Origin: CAVUQH01 sp963774445
GTDB lineage: Bacteria > Myxococcota_A > Polyangia > Haliangiales > Haliangiaceae
Assembly: GCA_963774445.1 (NCBI GenBank)
Contig: CAVZFC010000019.1
Span: forward strand, 1,364,001 to 1,428,000
DNA: 64,000 bases
Direction: 5' to 3'
The notes below the pieces were generated by a model that was given only the letters and a program-made list of their open reading frames with translations, was not told the origin of the DNA and made no database searches. Made by a program: the position numbers and the translations under genes. Positions 50,638 through 59,119 of this stretch are shown piece after piece. The stretch's first letter is position 1. The number at the start of each line of letters is the position of its first letter.

Positions 50638-51211
50638 TCATGTCTGGTTCCAGCGCTGGATGATGCGTTGCTCGCGGCGGTAGCCGAGGACGCTGATCGA
50701 GGCGGTATCGAGCACGAAGGCCCGCCCCCACGCGGCCTCCAGACCCAGCCAGCGCGCGGCCAGCACCGCCAGCAGGTGGGCGTGGGCGAACAGCGCGACC
50801 CGGCCTGCCTGGGCCAGGGACCTCTCGATCACGAGGTCGGTGCGAACGCCGACCTCGTCGACGGTCTCGCCATCGATGACGCCATCGCGCCAGATCTCCC
50901 AGCCCGGACGCTCGACCCGAATGTTCGACGGTGGTCCTCCCCTCGTAGGCGCCGTAGTCCCATTCGCGGAGGTTGGGCTCGACCGCTGCGCGCTCGCCGA
51001 AACCGGCGAGTGCGCAGGTGTTCCGCGCTCGCTGCAGCGGACTCGTCAGCACCAGCGCAAAGTTGGTTCCCGCCAGGCGGGCCCCCAGCCGTGTCGCCCG
51101 CTCCCGACCCTCGGCGGTGAGGGGCAGGTCGGTCAGACCCGTGTGCCGGTGGGCGGTGCTCCACTCGGTTTCGCCGTGGCGAATCAACCAGAGCTCGGGG
51201 GGAGCCGTCAC
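50638..51211 (-). CDS. Histidine phosphatase (phosphoglycerate mutase-like), frameshifted
   Basis: A 190-residue member of the histidine phosphatase superfamily: catalytic LIRHGETEWS at the N terminus, LTSPLQRARNTCALAGFG, and second His in VALFAHAHLLAVLAARWLG. At plus-strand GTTCGAC 50923-50929 one G is extra. Removing it turns the frame into EGRTTVEIRVERPGWEIWRD and GETVDEVGVRTDLVIERS, the expected linker with conserved EIR, and joins both halves. Start GTG 51211. The likely substrate is a small phosphate ester. The family is broad, so no symbol is given. Confidence 0.8.
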
Positions 51212-51307
51212 CGGGCCGATCCAGCTGCGACAAGCATGCGGCGGCCATCCTACCGCTGTCTGGCTCCACGTTGGCTACGGCGTACAGTGTAGGTGAACAA
51301 TTACAAT

Positions 51308-51336
51308 TTGACTAAAACTCTCCCGCGCGCCAGAAT
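51308..51336 (+). promoter_or_regulatory. Sigma-70-like promoter for the 63-aa protein gene
   Basis: TTGACT (51308-51313) and CAGAAT (51331-51336) with a 17-bp spacer in an AT-rich patch between divergent genes. Transcription would begin near 51343, leaving a 5' leader of about 36 bases before GTG 51379. Confidence 0.45.
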
Positions 51337-51378
51337 GTCGGCTCGATGCGGCGTCGGTTCGCCGCAGGGAAGGTTGGT

Positions 51379-51570
51379 GTGCACGTGTACGATGCCGTGA
51401 AAGTTTTCTCCGCGACCCTGGCAAAGAAGCGCGCCGCGCTCGGCGACGAAGTCACCGCCTGGATGCGGCAGAATCCGCAAGCCACGATCGTCAACAAGGT
51501 CGTGACGCAGTCCTCGGATGCCGAGTTTCACTGCCTCACGATCACGATGTTCTATCGGGAGAACGGCTAG
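51379..51570 (+). CDS. Small conserved protein, 63 residues
   Basis: GTG 51379 follows GGAAGG. The product begins MHVYDAVKVFSATLAKKRAA and continues LGDEVTAWMRQNPQATIVNK, then VVTQSSDAEFHCLTITMFYR. An alpha-beta pattern with a TQSSDxxFHCxTIT strand suggests a compact ferredoxin-like fold. I recall similar small proteins in Myxococcota but know no function. A start at 51346 is possible but would add a basic stretch without a better ribosome site. Confidence 0.65.
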   Translation: MHVYDAVKVFSATLAKKRAALGDEVTAWMRQNPQATIVNKVVTQSSDAEFHCLTITMFYRENG

Positions 51571-51653
51571 CAGGCTTCCCGGGACGAGAGCCGCTCTGCA
51601 CATCGGCTCCGCGGTCTTTGCGAGCCGGCAGGAGGGGAGCTACTCTCGCGCGC

Positions 51654-52277
51654 ATGTCCCGCACGCTCCTCCATCATCCCTACTCGCGCGCTGCGAGTAC
51701 CATCTGGGCGCTCGAAGAGGTCGGGTGTGCCTACGAGCTCGAGTACGTAGACCTCTTGCGCGGAGAACAAAAGGAATCGCGTGTCCGTACGCTGAATCCG
51801 ATGGGCAAGCTGCCCACACTGATCGATGGGGAAACAGTCATTTCCGAAGCGGCAGCCATCGCCGTCTATCTGGCGGACCGCTTTGCGATGGGGCGACTGG
51901 CGCCGGCGCTCGATGAGCCCGCGCGAGGCACCTACCTCAGATGGTGCTTCTATGCGCCGTCGGTGATCGAGCCCGGGTGCATGGCCCACTCGAGCAAGTG
52001 GGAATACCGCGCGAGCTCGGCGGGCTTCGGCACCTACGACGAGATGCTCGACACCATCTCCGCCGCCATTGGCGACGGCCCCTGGTTGCTCGGCGGACAA
52101 TTCACGATGGCGGACGTCGTGTTTGGCGGAACCGTTCGCTACATGACGATGTTCGGGATGCTCGACAAACGCCCGGAGTACGAGGCCTACGTCGAGCGGC
52201 TGTCGGCGCGGCCCGCGGCACAGCGCGCCCAGGCCATCAACGAGCGCATCATCGAAGAACGCGGCCTGAAGCGGTAG
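51654..52277 (+). CDS. Glutathione S-transferase family protein
   Basis: A 207-residue GST. The N-terminal thioredoxin-like domain reads LLHHPYSRAASTIWALEEVG, with Ser/Tyr near the glutathione site, NPMGKLPTLIDG with the cis-Pro, and ISEAAAIAVYLADRF, the SNAIL/TRAIL-like element. The C-terminal helical domain holds GPWLLGGQFTMADVVFGGTV, the N-capping box. Soluble. It would conjugate or reduce electrophiles with glutathione. Co-directional with the next gene, with a 77-bp gap. Confidence 0.9.
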   Translation: MSRTLLHHPYSRAASTIWALEEVGCAYELEYVDLLRGEQKESRVRTLNPMGKLPTLIDGETVISEAAAIAVYLADRFAMGRLAPALDEPARGTYLRWCFYAPSVIEPGCMAHSSKWEYRASSAGFGTYDEMLDTISAAIGDGPWLLGGQFTMADVVFGGTVRYMTMFGMLDKRPEYEAYVERLSARPAAQRAQAINERIIEERGLKR

Positions 52278-52354
52278 CTCGGGCGCCCACGCCCAGGCAC
52301 CCGCACCATCGCGCGGCAGCCCTGTCTCGCTGCCAGCGCTGCTAGAGTCGGCCC

Positions 52355-53443
52355 ATGAACGATGATCTCCAGGCTCTCCGGCGAGAGCTGCGCGACGCCA
52401 GCCAATCGCTCCACGGTCACGGCCCGAGCGAGCCTGGCCAGCTGCTGCGCGAAGTCGCGGCATGGTGCGACGAGCAGTCGGCGCGCTTCGACGTCTACGG
52501 CACCGGCGACCTGATCGAACAGTTCGAGGCGCGCGTCGCCGACCTGCTCGGATTTCCCGCCGCGCGCTTTTTCCCCAGTGGCACCATGGCACAACAGATC
52601 GCGCTGCGGATCTGGAGTGACCGCGCCGGTATCGACCGGGTCGGCATGCACCCGACGTCGCACCTCGAGCTACACGAGCAGCGTGGCTACGCCCACCTGC
52701 ACCGGTTGCGCGCGACCCTGGTGGGGCCGGCGGCGAGCCCGTTGCTCGCCGAGCATTTCGCCGCCGTCGCCGAGCCGCTGGCCGCGCTGTTGATCGAGCT
52801 GCCGATCCGCGAGGCCGGTGGCCAGCTGCCAACGTGGGACCAGCTGGCCGAGTTGAAGGAGACGGTCGGAAGCGGGCCGACGCGCTTGCACCTCGACGGC
52901 GCCCGGCTGTGGGAATGCGCGTCCTGGTTCGGACGCAGCTACGCCGAGATTTGCGCCGGGTTCGACTCGGTCTACGTGTCGTTCTACAAGGGAATCGGCG
53001 CGCTGCCTGGCGCCATGCTGCTGGGCGCGCGCGACTTCATCGATCAGGCGATCGTCTGGCAGCGACGGTGCGGCGGCAACTTGTACACCCTGGCGCCCAA
53101 CGTGGCCTCGGCCGCCATGCTGTTCGAACGGCGGCTGGCCGGCATGCCCGCCTACTACCGGCGGGCGGGCGAGATGGCCGCCATCCTGGCCGGCATCGAT
53201 GGGCTCACGGTCCTACCGGCACCGCCGCACACCAACATGATGCACGTCTTCGTCGCCCGCGATGCCGAAGCGGCGATGCTCGCTCGCGATCGGGTCGCCG
53301 AGGAGCGGGGCCTGTGGCTGTTTGGCGCCGCCCGCCCCGCCGAGCTCCCCGGCCACTGCCGCTTCGAGCTCTACGTCGGCGACGCGGCCCTCGAGGTCGA
53401 CGACGACGCGATCGCCGCCGGCTTCCAGGCGCTGATGAGCTGA
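52355..53443 (+). CDS. Threonine aldolase-like PLP enzyme (beta-eliminating lyase family)
   Basis: A 362-residue fold-type I PLP enzyme. It has the family's PSGTMAQQIALRIWSDRAG cofactor segment, HLELHEQRGYAHLHRL, LHLDGARLWECASWFG with the conserved Asp, and SVYVSFYKGIGALPGAMLLG with Schiff-base Lys212. The family cleaves low-specificity L-threonine to glycine and acetaldehyde or performs related beta-eliminations. Cytosolic. The start ATG 52355 is preceded by a weak ribosome site. Confidence 0.88.
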   Translation: MNDDLQALRRELRDASQSLHGHGPSEPGQLLREVAAWCDEQSARFDVYGTGDLIEQFEARVADLLGFPAARFFPSGTMAQQIALRIWSDRAGIDRVGMHPTSHLELHEQRGYAHLHRLRATLVGPAASPLLAEHFAAVAEPLAALLIELPIREAGGQLPTWDQLAELKETVGSGPTRLHLDGARLWECASWFGRSYAEICAGFDSVYVSFYKGIGALPGAMLLGARDFIDQAIVWQRRCGGNLYTLAPNVASAAMLFERRLAGMPAYYRRAGEMAAILAGIDGLTVLPAPPHTNMMHVFVARDAEAAMLARDRVAEERGLWLFGAARPAELPGHCRFELYVGDAALEVDDDAIAAGFQALMS

Positions 53444-53473
53444 CGCCAACTGCTCGTTGCTCGTCGGCATTCG

Positions 53474-53746
53474 TTGCGGACCACCCGCCCCCACGACGGC
53501 GCCCACATCTCGGAAGAACTGCTTGCCGATGTCTGGAGGGCGCGTTCCCTCCGTCGAGGGCTGGCCGCCGGCGATCTGGTGATCGCTGTTGACGGCACCT
53601 CGGTCACCGAGCTCAGTCCCGATGGTGTTGTCGCCCTCATCGCCAACCACCCGCCCGGCACCCACGTGAAGGTCGCCGTCCGACGCGGAGACAAGACGAT
53701 CACGGCCGACCTGGTCCTGGCCGAAGGCGACGCCCCGCTTCCCTAG
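53474..53746 (+). CDS. PDZ-domain fragment
   Basis: A 90-residue frame whose last 60 residues are a clear PDZ module half: LAAGDLVIAVDGTSVTELSP, DGVVALIANHPPGTHVKVAV, RRGDKTITADLVLAEG. The first 30 residues do not look like the expected first strands. An adjacent frame reads EGAFPPSRAG just before, which would fit ahead of LAAGDLV if a few bases were missing. So the 5' part is probably broken by a small deletion or is a remnant of a larger protease/TPR-type protein. No clear start or ribosome site. Confidence 0.45.
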   Translation: MRTTRPHDGAHISEELLADVWRARSLRRGLAAGDLVIAVDGTSVTELSPDGVVALIANHPPGTHVKVAVRRGDKTITADLVLAEGDAPLP

Positions 53747-53965
53747 CAAAGTCGATGACCCGCGACGCGGCCGAGCACGGTAGCCGACTCGAAGTCGCGG
53801 TGCGCGAAAGCCGTACGGGATGTAGGTGCACCTGCGAGCCCGTAGCGGCGAGCCATGACAAATCGACCGGTTCGCCAACGCGCAGCCGAATTGACGAGCT
53901 GTAGAACGGCTGCGCAGACGCCGGAGCCCGTCGGCCTCGCCGTCGGTTACAATGATCTGCCAGGC

Positions 53966-56900
53966 ATGTGGGGCGAGGGGCAAGACGGCCGGGGCCGGGT
54001 TGCTGGGTTTGCGGGCAATGAGCGGTTCGAGCTGGAAGCCGAGCTGGGCGCCGGCGGCATGGGCACCGTGTATCGAGCGTTCGATCGCGAACGATCGCTT
54101 CGAGTCGCGCTGAAGGTCCTGCGCAACTTCGACGCGATGAGCTTGTATCGCTTCAAACGAGAGTTTCGATCGCTGGCCGACGTCACGCATCCAAACCTGG
54201 TGACGCTGTACGAGCTGTTCAGCGAGGACCGTCACTGGTTCTTCACGATGGAGTACCTCGTCGGCTGCTCGTTTTTGCGCTACGTCCGGGGGGGCGCCGC
54301 GGACGCGACGGCCCGAACCGACGGGGGCGCGCACCCCCCGGGCAACCTCGACCTCACGTCGAGCACCGCGCAGCTGAAACCGGCTGCACGACCGCGGGAC
54401 GCCGACGCGATGACCGCGGAGACGTTCGTCAGCACGAATGTGGGCGAGCACGCGCCGGTTCCGACCCACCGCAACGACGCCACCGCGCCGGGCGAGCGCG
54501 CGACGACGTCGGAGCAACTCGGCCGCCTGCGCGGCGCTCTTCGCCAGTTGGTGGATGGTCTGGCCGCGCTGCACCGCGCCGGACATTTGCACCGCGACGT
54601 GAAGCCATCGAACGTCACGGTCACGACCGACGAGCGGGTCGTGCTGCTCGACTTCGGGCTCGTCACCGGGCGCGCGCAGCCCGTGGCCGCGGATGAGCGC
54701 CGCATCAGCGGGACCGTTTCCTACATGGCCCCCGAGCAGGCGGCCGGGGCGATGGATCTCACGGAGGCCGTGGACTGGTATGCGGTCGGCGTGATGCTGT
54801 TCGAAGCGCTGACCGGAACGCGGCCGTTCTCGGGGGATCCGCACCTGGTGTTGCATGCCAAGCAGGCGTGGGCGGCCCCCTCGCCGCACGCGGAGACGCC
54901 TGACGCGCCGCGGGATCTGCTCGACCTGTGCGCGGGGCTGCTCGCTCGCGAGCCGGAGCGGCGGCCAAAGGTGGCGCAGATCCGGCGTCTGCTCGATGGT
55001 CGTCCGCGGGCGCGGGCGTCATCGTCTGCCCACGCGCCAGCGGAGCCGTCATCCGAGGTCGCGCTCGTGGGTCGCGAGCAGGCGATGGCGTCCCTGTCGG
55101 AGGCGTTCGAGACCGCCGCGTCGGGGACCATGCGGGTCGTACGAGTACACGGCCCCTCCGGCATGGGCAAGAGCACGCTGTGCCAGCGGTTCCTCGACGA
55201 CCTGCGACGAGACGGCCGCGCGACCGTGCTGGAGGGGCGCTGCTACGAGCACGAGTCGGTGCCGTACAAGGCACTCGACAACCTGATCGACGGGCTGTGC
55301 GATCACCTGCTGGCGATGAGCGACGAGGAGGCAACCGCGCTGCTGCCGGCCAACGCGTTCGCGCTCGCGCGGCTCTTTCCGGTCCTGCAACGGGTGCCTG
55401 CGATCAACCGGGGCAAGCCGGCCGAGATGCCCAGCGGCAGCGACGATCCGTTCGTGCACCGGCGGCAGGCGGTCGCGGCCCTCCGCGCGCTGGTCGGTCG
55501 CCTGGCCGCCCGGCGACCGGTGGTCTTCTCGATCGACGACGTGCAGTGGGGAGACGTCGACAGCGCCGGGTTGCTCGCCGACGTACTAGCGGCGCCGGCG
55601 CCTCCGCTGCTGGTGCTGCTGCTCCACCGCAGCGAGCAGATGGAGCGCAGCGCGTTCTCGAGCGGGCTATCGGGAAGGCTGGGAGACGACGTCGAGATCG
55701 CGATCGACCGCCTCTCGCTTGCCGACGCGCGCCGGCTGGCTTGCGCGCTGATCGGCGGCGACACGGCCGGCGCGTCCGCCGACTCGATGGCTCGCGCCGA
55801 GGCCATCGCGCGCGAGTCGGGCGGCAATCCGTTCTTCCTGCGCCAGCTGGCCACGCACGTGATCGACGGGCGCGAGAGCGTGCCGCACCGGGTGACGCTC
55901 GACGAGGTGCTGGCGATGCGATTGGGCCAGCTTTCCGAGCCAGCGCGACGGCTCGCCGACGTGATAGCCCTGGCCGGCACGCCGATCAGTCAGCGGGCCG
56001 CGCTCTCGGCCCTGGACTCCGTCGAGGGGACGACGGCGCTGCTCGCGCTCGAGCGGGCGCGCTTCGCCAAGATGCACGGGCCGGCGAGCGCCGACGCTGT
56101 GGAGCCGTACCACGATCGCATCCGCGAGACGATCGTCGCCCGCATGGCCGACGACGATCGCAGCCGGCTCCATCGGCGCATCGCGCGCGCCCTGGAAGAA
56201 CACGGCGAAGGTGACGCGGAGTCCCTCGGCGTTCACTGGCGCGCAGCCGGAGACCTGGGGCGAGCGGGTGGATACTTCGAGCGCGCCGCGGCGGTGGCGA
56301 CGGAGGCGCTCGCGTTCGAACGCGCGGCCGCACTCTACGCCGAAGCGGTCGCGCTGCGAGAGCGCGAGCGCGACGCTGCGATCGACGCAGACAGGATTCC
56401 ACTCCCCGAACTGCGCGTGGCGCTGGCCGAAACGGTCGCGCGAGCGGGGCGCAGCGCCGAGGCCGCGGTGTTGTTCTCTCGGGCGGCGATGGAGCTCGAT
56501 GAGCCCCGGCGCTCGGACGTGGAGCGGCGCGCGGCGGAGTACTGGCTGTTTTCGGGGCACATCGCGGAGGGGCTCGACGCGATCCGGGCGCTGCTGGCGC
56601 GGGTTGGCGCTCGCCTGCCGGCCACACCGCAACGAGCGCTCGCGTCGGGGTTGTGGCACCAGCTGCGCGTGAAGCTGCGCGGGCTCGATTTCGCGTCGCG
56701 GCCCGAATCCGAGATCCCGAGCCATGAGCTGCTCCGGCTGGACGTGTTCTCCGCCGCCACACGCGGTCTGTCGCTGGTGGACATGATCCGCGGGTTCGAT
56801 TTCGAGAAGCGGTACCTGCTCGCGGCGCTGCAGACCGGCGAACCGAACCGGGCGGGACGCGCGCTGGCCATGGAGGCGATCTCATTGTCGTCCCTGGGGG

Positions 56901-57874
56901 GCAAGAAACTGCCGGCGGCGCGCGAGTTCATCGACCGCGCGCGAGCCGTCGCCGAGCGCGAGAACAGCCCGTTCGTGCGGGCGTGGGTGCGCACGGCCGA
57001 GGCGTTCCGGAGCTACTTCAGCGGCGAGTTCGACGCCGCGCTGTCGTCGATCGACGACGCCGAGACCATGTTTTCGCGCCTTCCCATCGACACGACATGG
57101 GAGCGCGCCTCCCTGAAGCTGTACCGGCTCTACAGCCTGGCGGTGACCGGAGCGCTGCAGCAGTATCGGGCGGAGGCCGCGCTGGTGCTCGACGATGCGC
57201 GCCAGCGGGGCGACCGCTACCTGTCCACGGCCGTGCTGCTGACCGGGGAGCTCGCTATCGCCGTCAACGGACCGCAGGCGACGCGCGATCAGCTCGCGCG
57301 CGCGACCTGGACCCCTCAGCACGGTTATCACATTCAGCACTACGATCGGCTGCGCGCGCAGATTCAGATCGCCCTTCTGGAGGGGCGCGCCGACGCCGCG
57401 CTCGTGGAGTTGGCGCCGGAGCTCGAGCGTTTTCGGCGTTCGCTCCTGCCGCGCGTGCAGATCATTCGCTGCTACGCGGCCGACTACGTCGGTCGGCTAC
57501 TGCTGGCAGCCGCGATCGGCTCCTCGCGCGAACGCGGCCTGCTGCGCCGCGCGAGTCGCATGGCGCGCGCGCTGGAACGCGAGCACGTCCACTACGCGTC
57601 GACCTTCGCAGCCCTGCTGCGCGGCGGGATCGAGCTCACGCGTGGACGCGACGAACGAGCGGTGGCCGCCTACCGCGACGCCGCCACGCTGGCCAGCCGC
57701 GGCGGCATGCAGCTTCACGCGACCGCCGCGCGCTTGCGGCTGGCGACGTTGGTCGGCGGCGACGAGGCTGCCGCGGCCCGCGCCACTGCCGCGGCCTATC
57801 TCGAACGCGAGAAGATCCGCGACTCCGACGGGCTGGTCTCCCTCTACGCGCCCGCGCCGTCGCGTGGGGTTTGA
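53966..57874 (+). CDS. Ser/Thr kinase - AAA ATPase - TPR regulator
   Basis: A 1302-residue protein; ATG 53966 chosen, and an in-frame upstream start at 53855 is less likely. Kinase domain about 15-330: ELGAGGMGTVYRAFDRERS, VALKVLRNF, HRDVKPSNVTV near residue 209, LLDFGLVTG, YMAPEQAAG. A Thr/Ala-rich insertion of about 90 residues (near 110-195) splits the N-lobe from the catalytic loop. The AAA/STAND ATPase starts at LVGREQAMASLSEAFETAAS with P-loop GPSGMGKST near residue 396 and Walker B VVFSIDDVQWGD. The rest is TPR-like helices. TACAAT at 53948-53953 may be its -10 box. Cytosolic. Confidence 0.88.
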   Translation: MWGEGQDGRGRVAGFAGNERFELEAELGAGGMGTVYRAFDRERSLRVALKVLRNFDAMSLYRFKREFRSLADVTHPNLVTLYELFSEDRHWFFTMEYLVGCSFLRYVRGGAADATARTDGGAHPPGNLDLTSSTAQLKPAARPRDADAMTAETFVSTNVGEHAPVPTHRNDATAPGERATTSEQLGRLRGALRQLVDGLAALHRAGHLHRDVKPSNVTVTTDERVVLLDFGLVTGRAQPVAADERRISGTVSYMAPEQAAGAMDLTEAVDWYAVGVMLFEALTGTRPFSGDPHLVLHAKQAWAAPSPHAETPDAPRDLLDLCAGLLAREPERRPKVAQIRRLLDGRPRARASSSAHAPAEPSSEVALVGREQAMASLSEAFETAASGTMRVVRVHGPSGMGKSTLCQRFLDDLRRDGRATVLEGRCYEHESVPYKALDNLIDGLCDHLLAMSDEEATALLPANAFALARLFPVLQRVPAINRGKPAEMPSGSDDPFVHRRQAVAALRALVGRLAARRPVVFSIDDVQWGDVDSAGLLADVLAAPAPPLLVLLLHRSEQMERSAFSSGLSGRLGDDVEIAIDRLSLADARRLACALIGGDTAGASADSMARAEAIARESGGNPFFLRQLATHVIDGRESVPHRVTLDEVLAMRLGQLSEPARRLADVIALAGTPISQRAALSALDSVEGTTALLALERARFAKMHGPASADAVEPYHDRIRETIVARMADDDRSRLHRRIARALEEHGEGDAESLGVHWRAAGDLGRAGGYFERAAAVATEALAFERAAALYAEAVALRERERDAAIDADRIPLPELRVALAETVARAGRSAEAAVLFSRAAMELDEPRRSDVERRAAEYWLFSGHIAEGLDAIRALLARVGARLPATPQRALASGLWHQLRVKLRGLDFASRPESEIPSHELLRLDVFSAATRGLSLVDMIRGFDFEKRYLLAALQTGEPNRAGRALAMEAISLSSLGGKKLPAAREFIDRARAVAERENSPFVRAWVRTAEAFRSYFSGEFDAALSSIDDAETMFSRLPIDTTWERASLKLYRLYSLAVTGALQQYRAEAALVLDDARQRGDRYLSTAVLLTGELAIAVNGPQATRDQLARATWTPQHGYHIQHYDRLRAQIQIALLEGRADAALVELAPELERFRRSLLPRVQIIRCYAADYVGRLLLAAAIGSSRERGLLRRASRMARALEREHVHYASTFAALLRGGIELTRGRDERAVAAYRDAATLASRGGMQLHATAARLRLATLVGGDEAAAARATAAAYLEREKIRDSDGLVSLYAPAPSRGV

Positions 57875-58031
57875 CCACGCCGAAGCGATGGTCGGTGGAC
57901 TGTCAGCTGACGCCGCGGTTGTCCTGGTTGTAGGATGCGTAGTGGGTGGGCAGAATCAGATCGATGTCTTCGCTGGATATCAGGAACTGTCTCGTCATCG
58001 GCGTGTCAGCCAGGGGCCTGGGGGCGTTGCC

Positions 58032-58922
58032 GTGACCGTGGTTGGCCGCGTGACCGGGTGCCTCGCACTGATCCTTTGCACCTGGTTCGCCTCGGGGTGT
58101 AATCACGCGAGGAAGTCGTGCGGACCGCGCGACGACAACACGGTTATCGCGTGTGTCGACGGGGCCGCCGTGACTCGCGACGAGGTCATCGAGCACCTGA
58201 AGCGCCCGCAACCGGTGCGCGGTCACGCCGACCTTCCGGATCCGCATCCGCTGGCCGTGGAGGCGGCGCTCCGGGTGAGCCTGTTTGCCGCCGAGGCCAG
58301 GCGCCGGGGGCTGGAGGTGCACGGAGGTGGCTCCGCCGCGGTCCAGCGCGTTCGGCTGTACCGCGCGCTGATCCAGCAGGAGCTCGAGCGGCGGGGCATC
58401 TCGCCGGCGGCGATCTCGGACGACGAGGCTCGGCAAATTTTCCACGACAGGCCGACGAAGTTCAACGAGATCGTCGGGGTCACAGGACGCGCGATCTTCG
58501 TCGCCGACGCGCGCACCGCGGAGTCGGTGTTTCGCCGGGTCGACGGCGCCAGCCGCGAGGCGTTCGCCGACGCCGCGCGTGAGCTGTCAACCGATCCAAG
58601 CGCGGAACGCGGAGGACTGATCACCGATCTCCGGGGCGACGACGTCGACCCCGCGCTGCGCAGGCTCGGCAACTCGCTGCGCACCGAAGGAGAGGTCGCG
58701 GGCCCCGTGCGCCTCGGCGACGGGCGCTACGTGATCCTAATGGCCGACAAGCTCGACGTGGCGGTCACCCCGTTCGACGCCTCGGTCGCCGCCCGGGTCA
58801 AGAACACGGTCGCACACGAGCGCGAGGCTGCGGCCGCCGACGAGCTGTATGCCGCGCTGCGCAAACGCGCCCGAGTACGCGTGTTTCCCGCGGCGGTAGC
58901 GGCGTTGCCAGCGCCGAAGTAG
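58032..58922 (+). CDS. PpiC/parvulin-type peptidyl-prolyl isomerase lipoprotein
   Basis: About 296 residues from GTG 58032 (GTG 58038 also possible). Signal and lipobox (ALILCTWFASGC) anchor it in the envelope. A SurA-like N-terminal part (VIACVDGAAVTRDEVIEHLK, HPLAVEAALRVSLFAAEARR) precedes a parvulin core (VGVTGRAIFVADARTAESVF, ADAARELSTDPSAERGGLIT, GPVRLGDGRYVILMADKLD). It probably assists folding of outer-membrane or secreted proteins. It starts 157 bp after the large kinase gene. Confidence 0.8.
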   Translation: MTVVGRVTGCLALILCTWFASGCNHARKSCGPRDDNTVIACVDGAAVTRDEVIEHLKRPQPVRGHADLPDPHPLAVEAALRVSLFAAEARRRGLEVHGGGSAAVQRVRLYRALIQQELERRGISPAAISDDEARQIFHDRPTKFNEIVGVTGRAIFVADARTAESVFRRVDGASREAFADAARELSTDPSAERGGLITDLRGDDVDPALRRLGNSLRTEGEVAGPVRLGDGRYVILMADKLDVAVTPFDASVAARVKNTVAHEREAAAADELYAALRKRARVRVFPAAVAALPAPK

Positions 58923-58974
58923 CCACGTGCAGCCACGTGCAGCCACGTGCAGCCAGCCACGTGCAGCCACGTGC
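58921..58974. repeat. Decamer AGCCACGTGC tandem repeat with CACGTG cores
   Basis: Three exact head-to-tail copies (58921-58950), a 4-base AGCC slip, then two more copies (58955-58974). The first copy overlaps the parvulin stop codon. Each holds the palindrome CACGTG, so five evenly spaced symmetric sites lie in the gap before the phospholipase-like gene. Confidence 0.92.
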
Positions 58975-58990
58975 AGATCGATCACGAAGC

Positions 58991-59005
58991 TGAACAGTTT
59001 GTTCA
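58991..59005. promoter_or_regulatory. Inverted repeat TGAACA-GTT-TGTTCA
   Basis: Perfect 6-bp arms around GTT in an AT-richer 110-bp stretch upstream of the phospholipase A2-like gene. Candidate operator. It resembles but does not match DinR/LexA boxes (the GAAC-GTTC spacing is 5, not 4). Confidence 0.4.
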
Positions 59006-59119
59006 TGCAGGTGACACTTCGAATGGCATCAAAAACGTATTCCGGCTTAATGCAGTAACTTACAACTCGGATCCTCTCTTGCACCAAATGCGCCTGTATT
59101 TGCCAAAGGAGGGATCTGG

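Noticed and set aside
58991..59005. LexA/DinR box
   Set aside because: Spacing between GAAC and GTTC is five bases rather than four and the downstream gene is not a DNA-repair gene.
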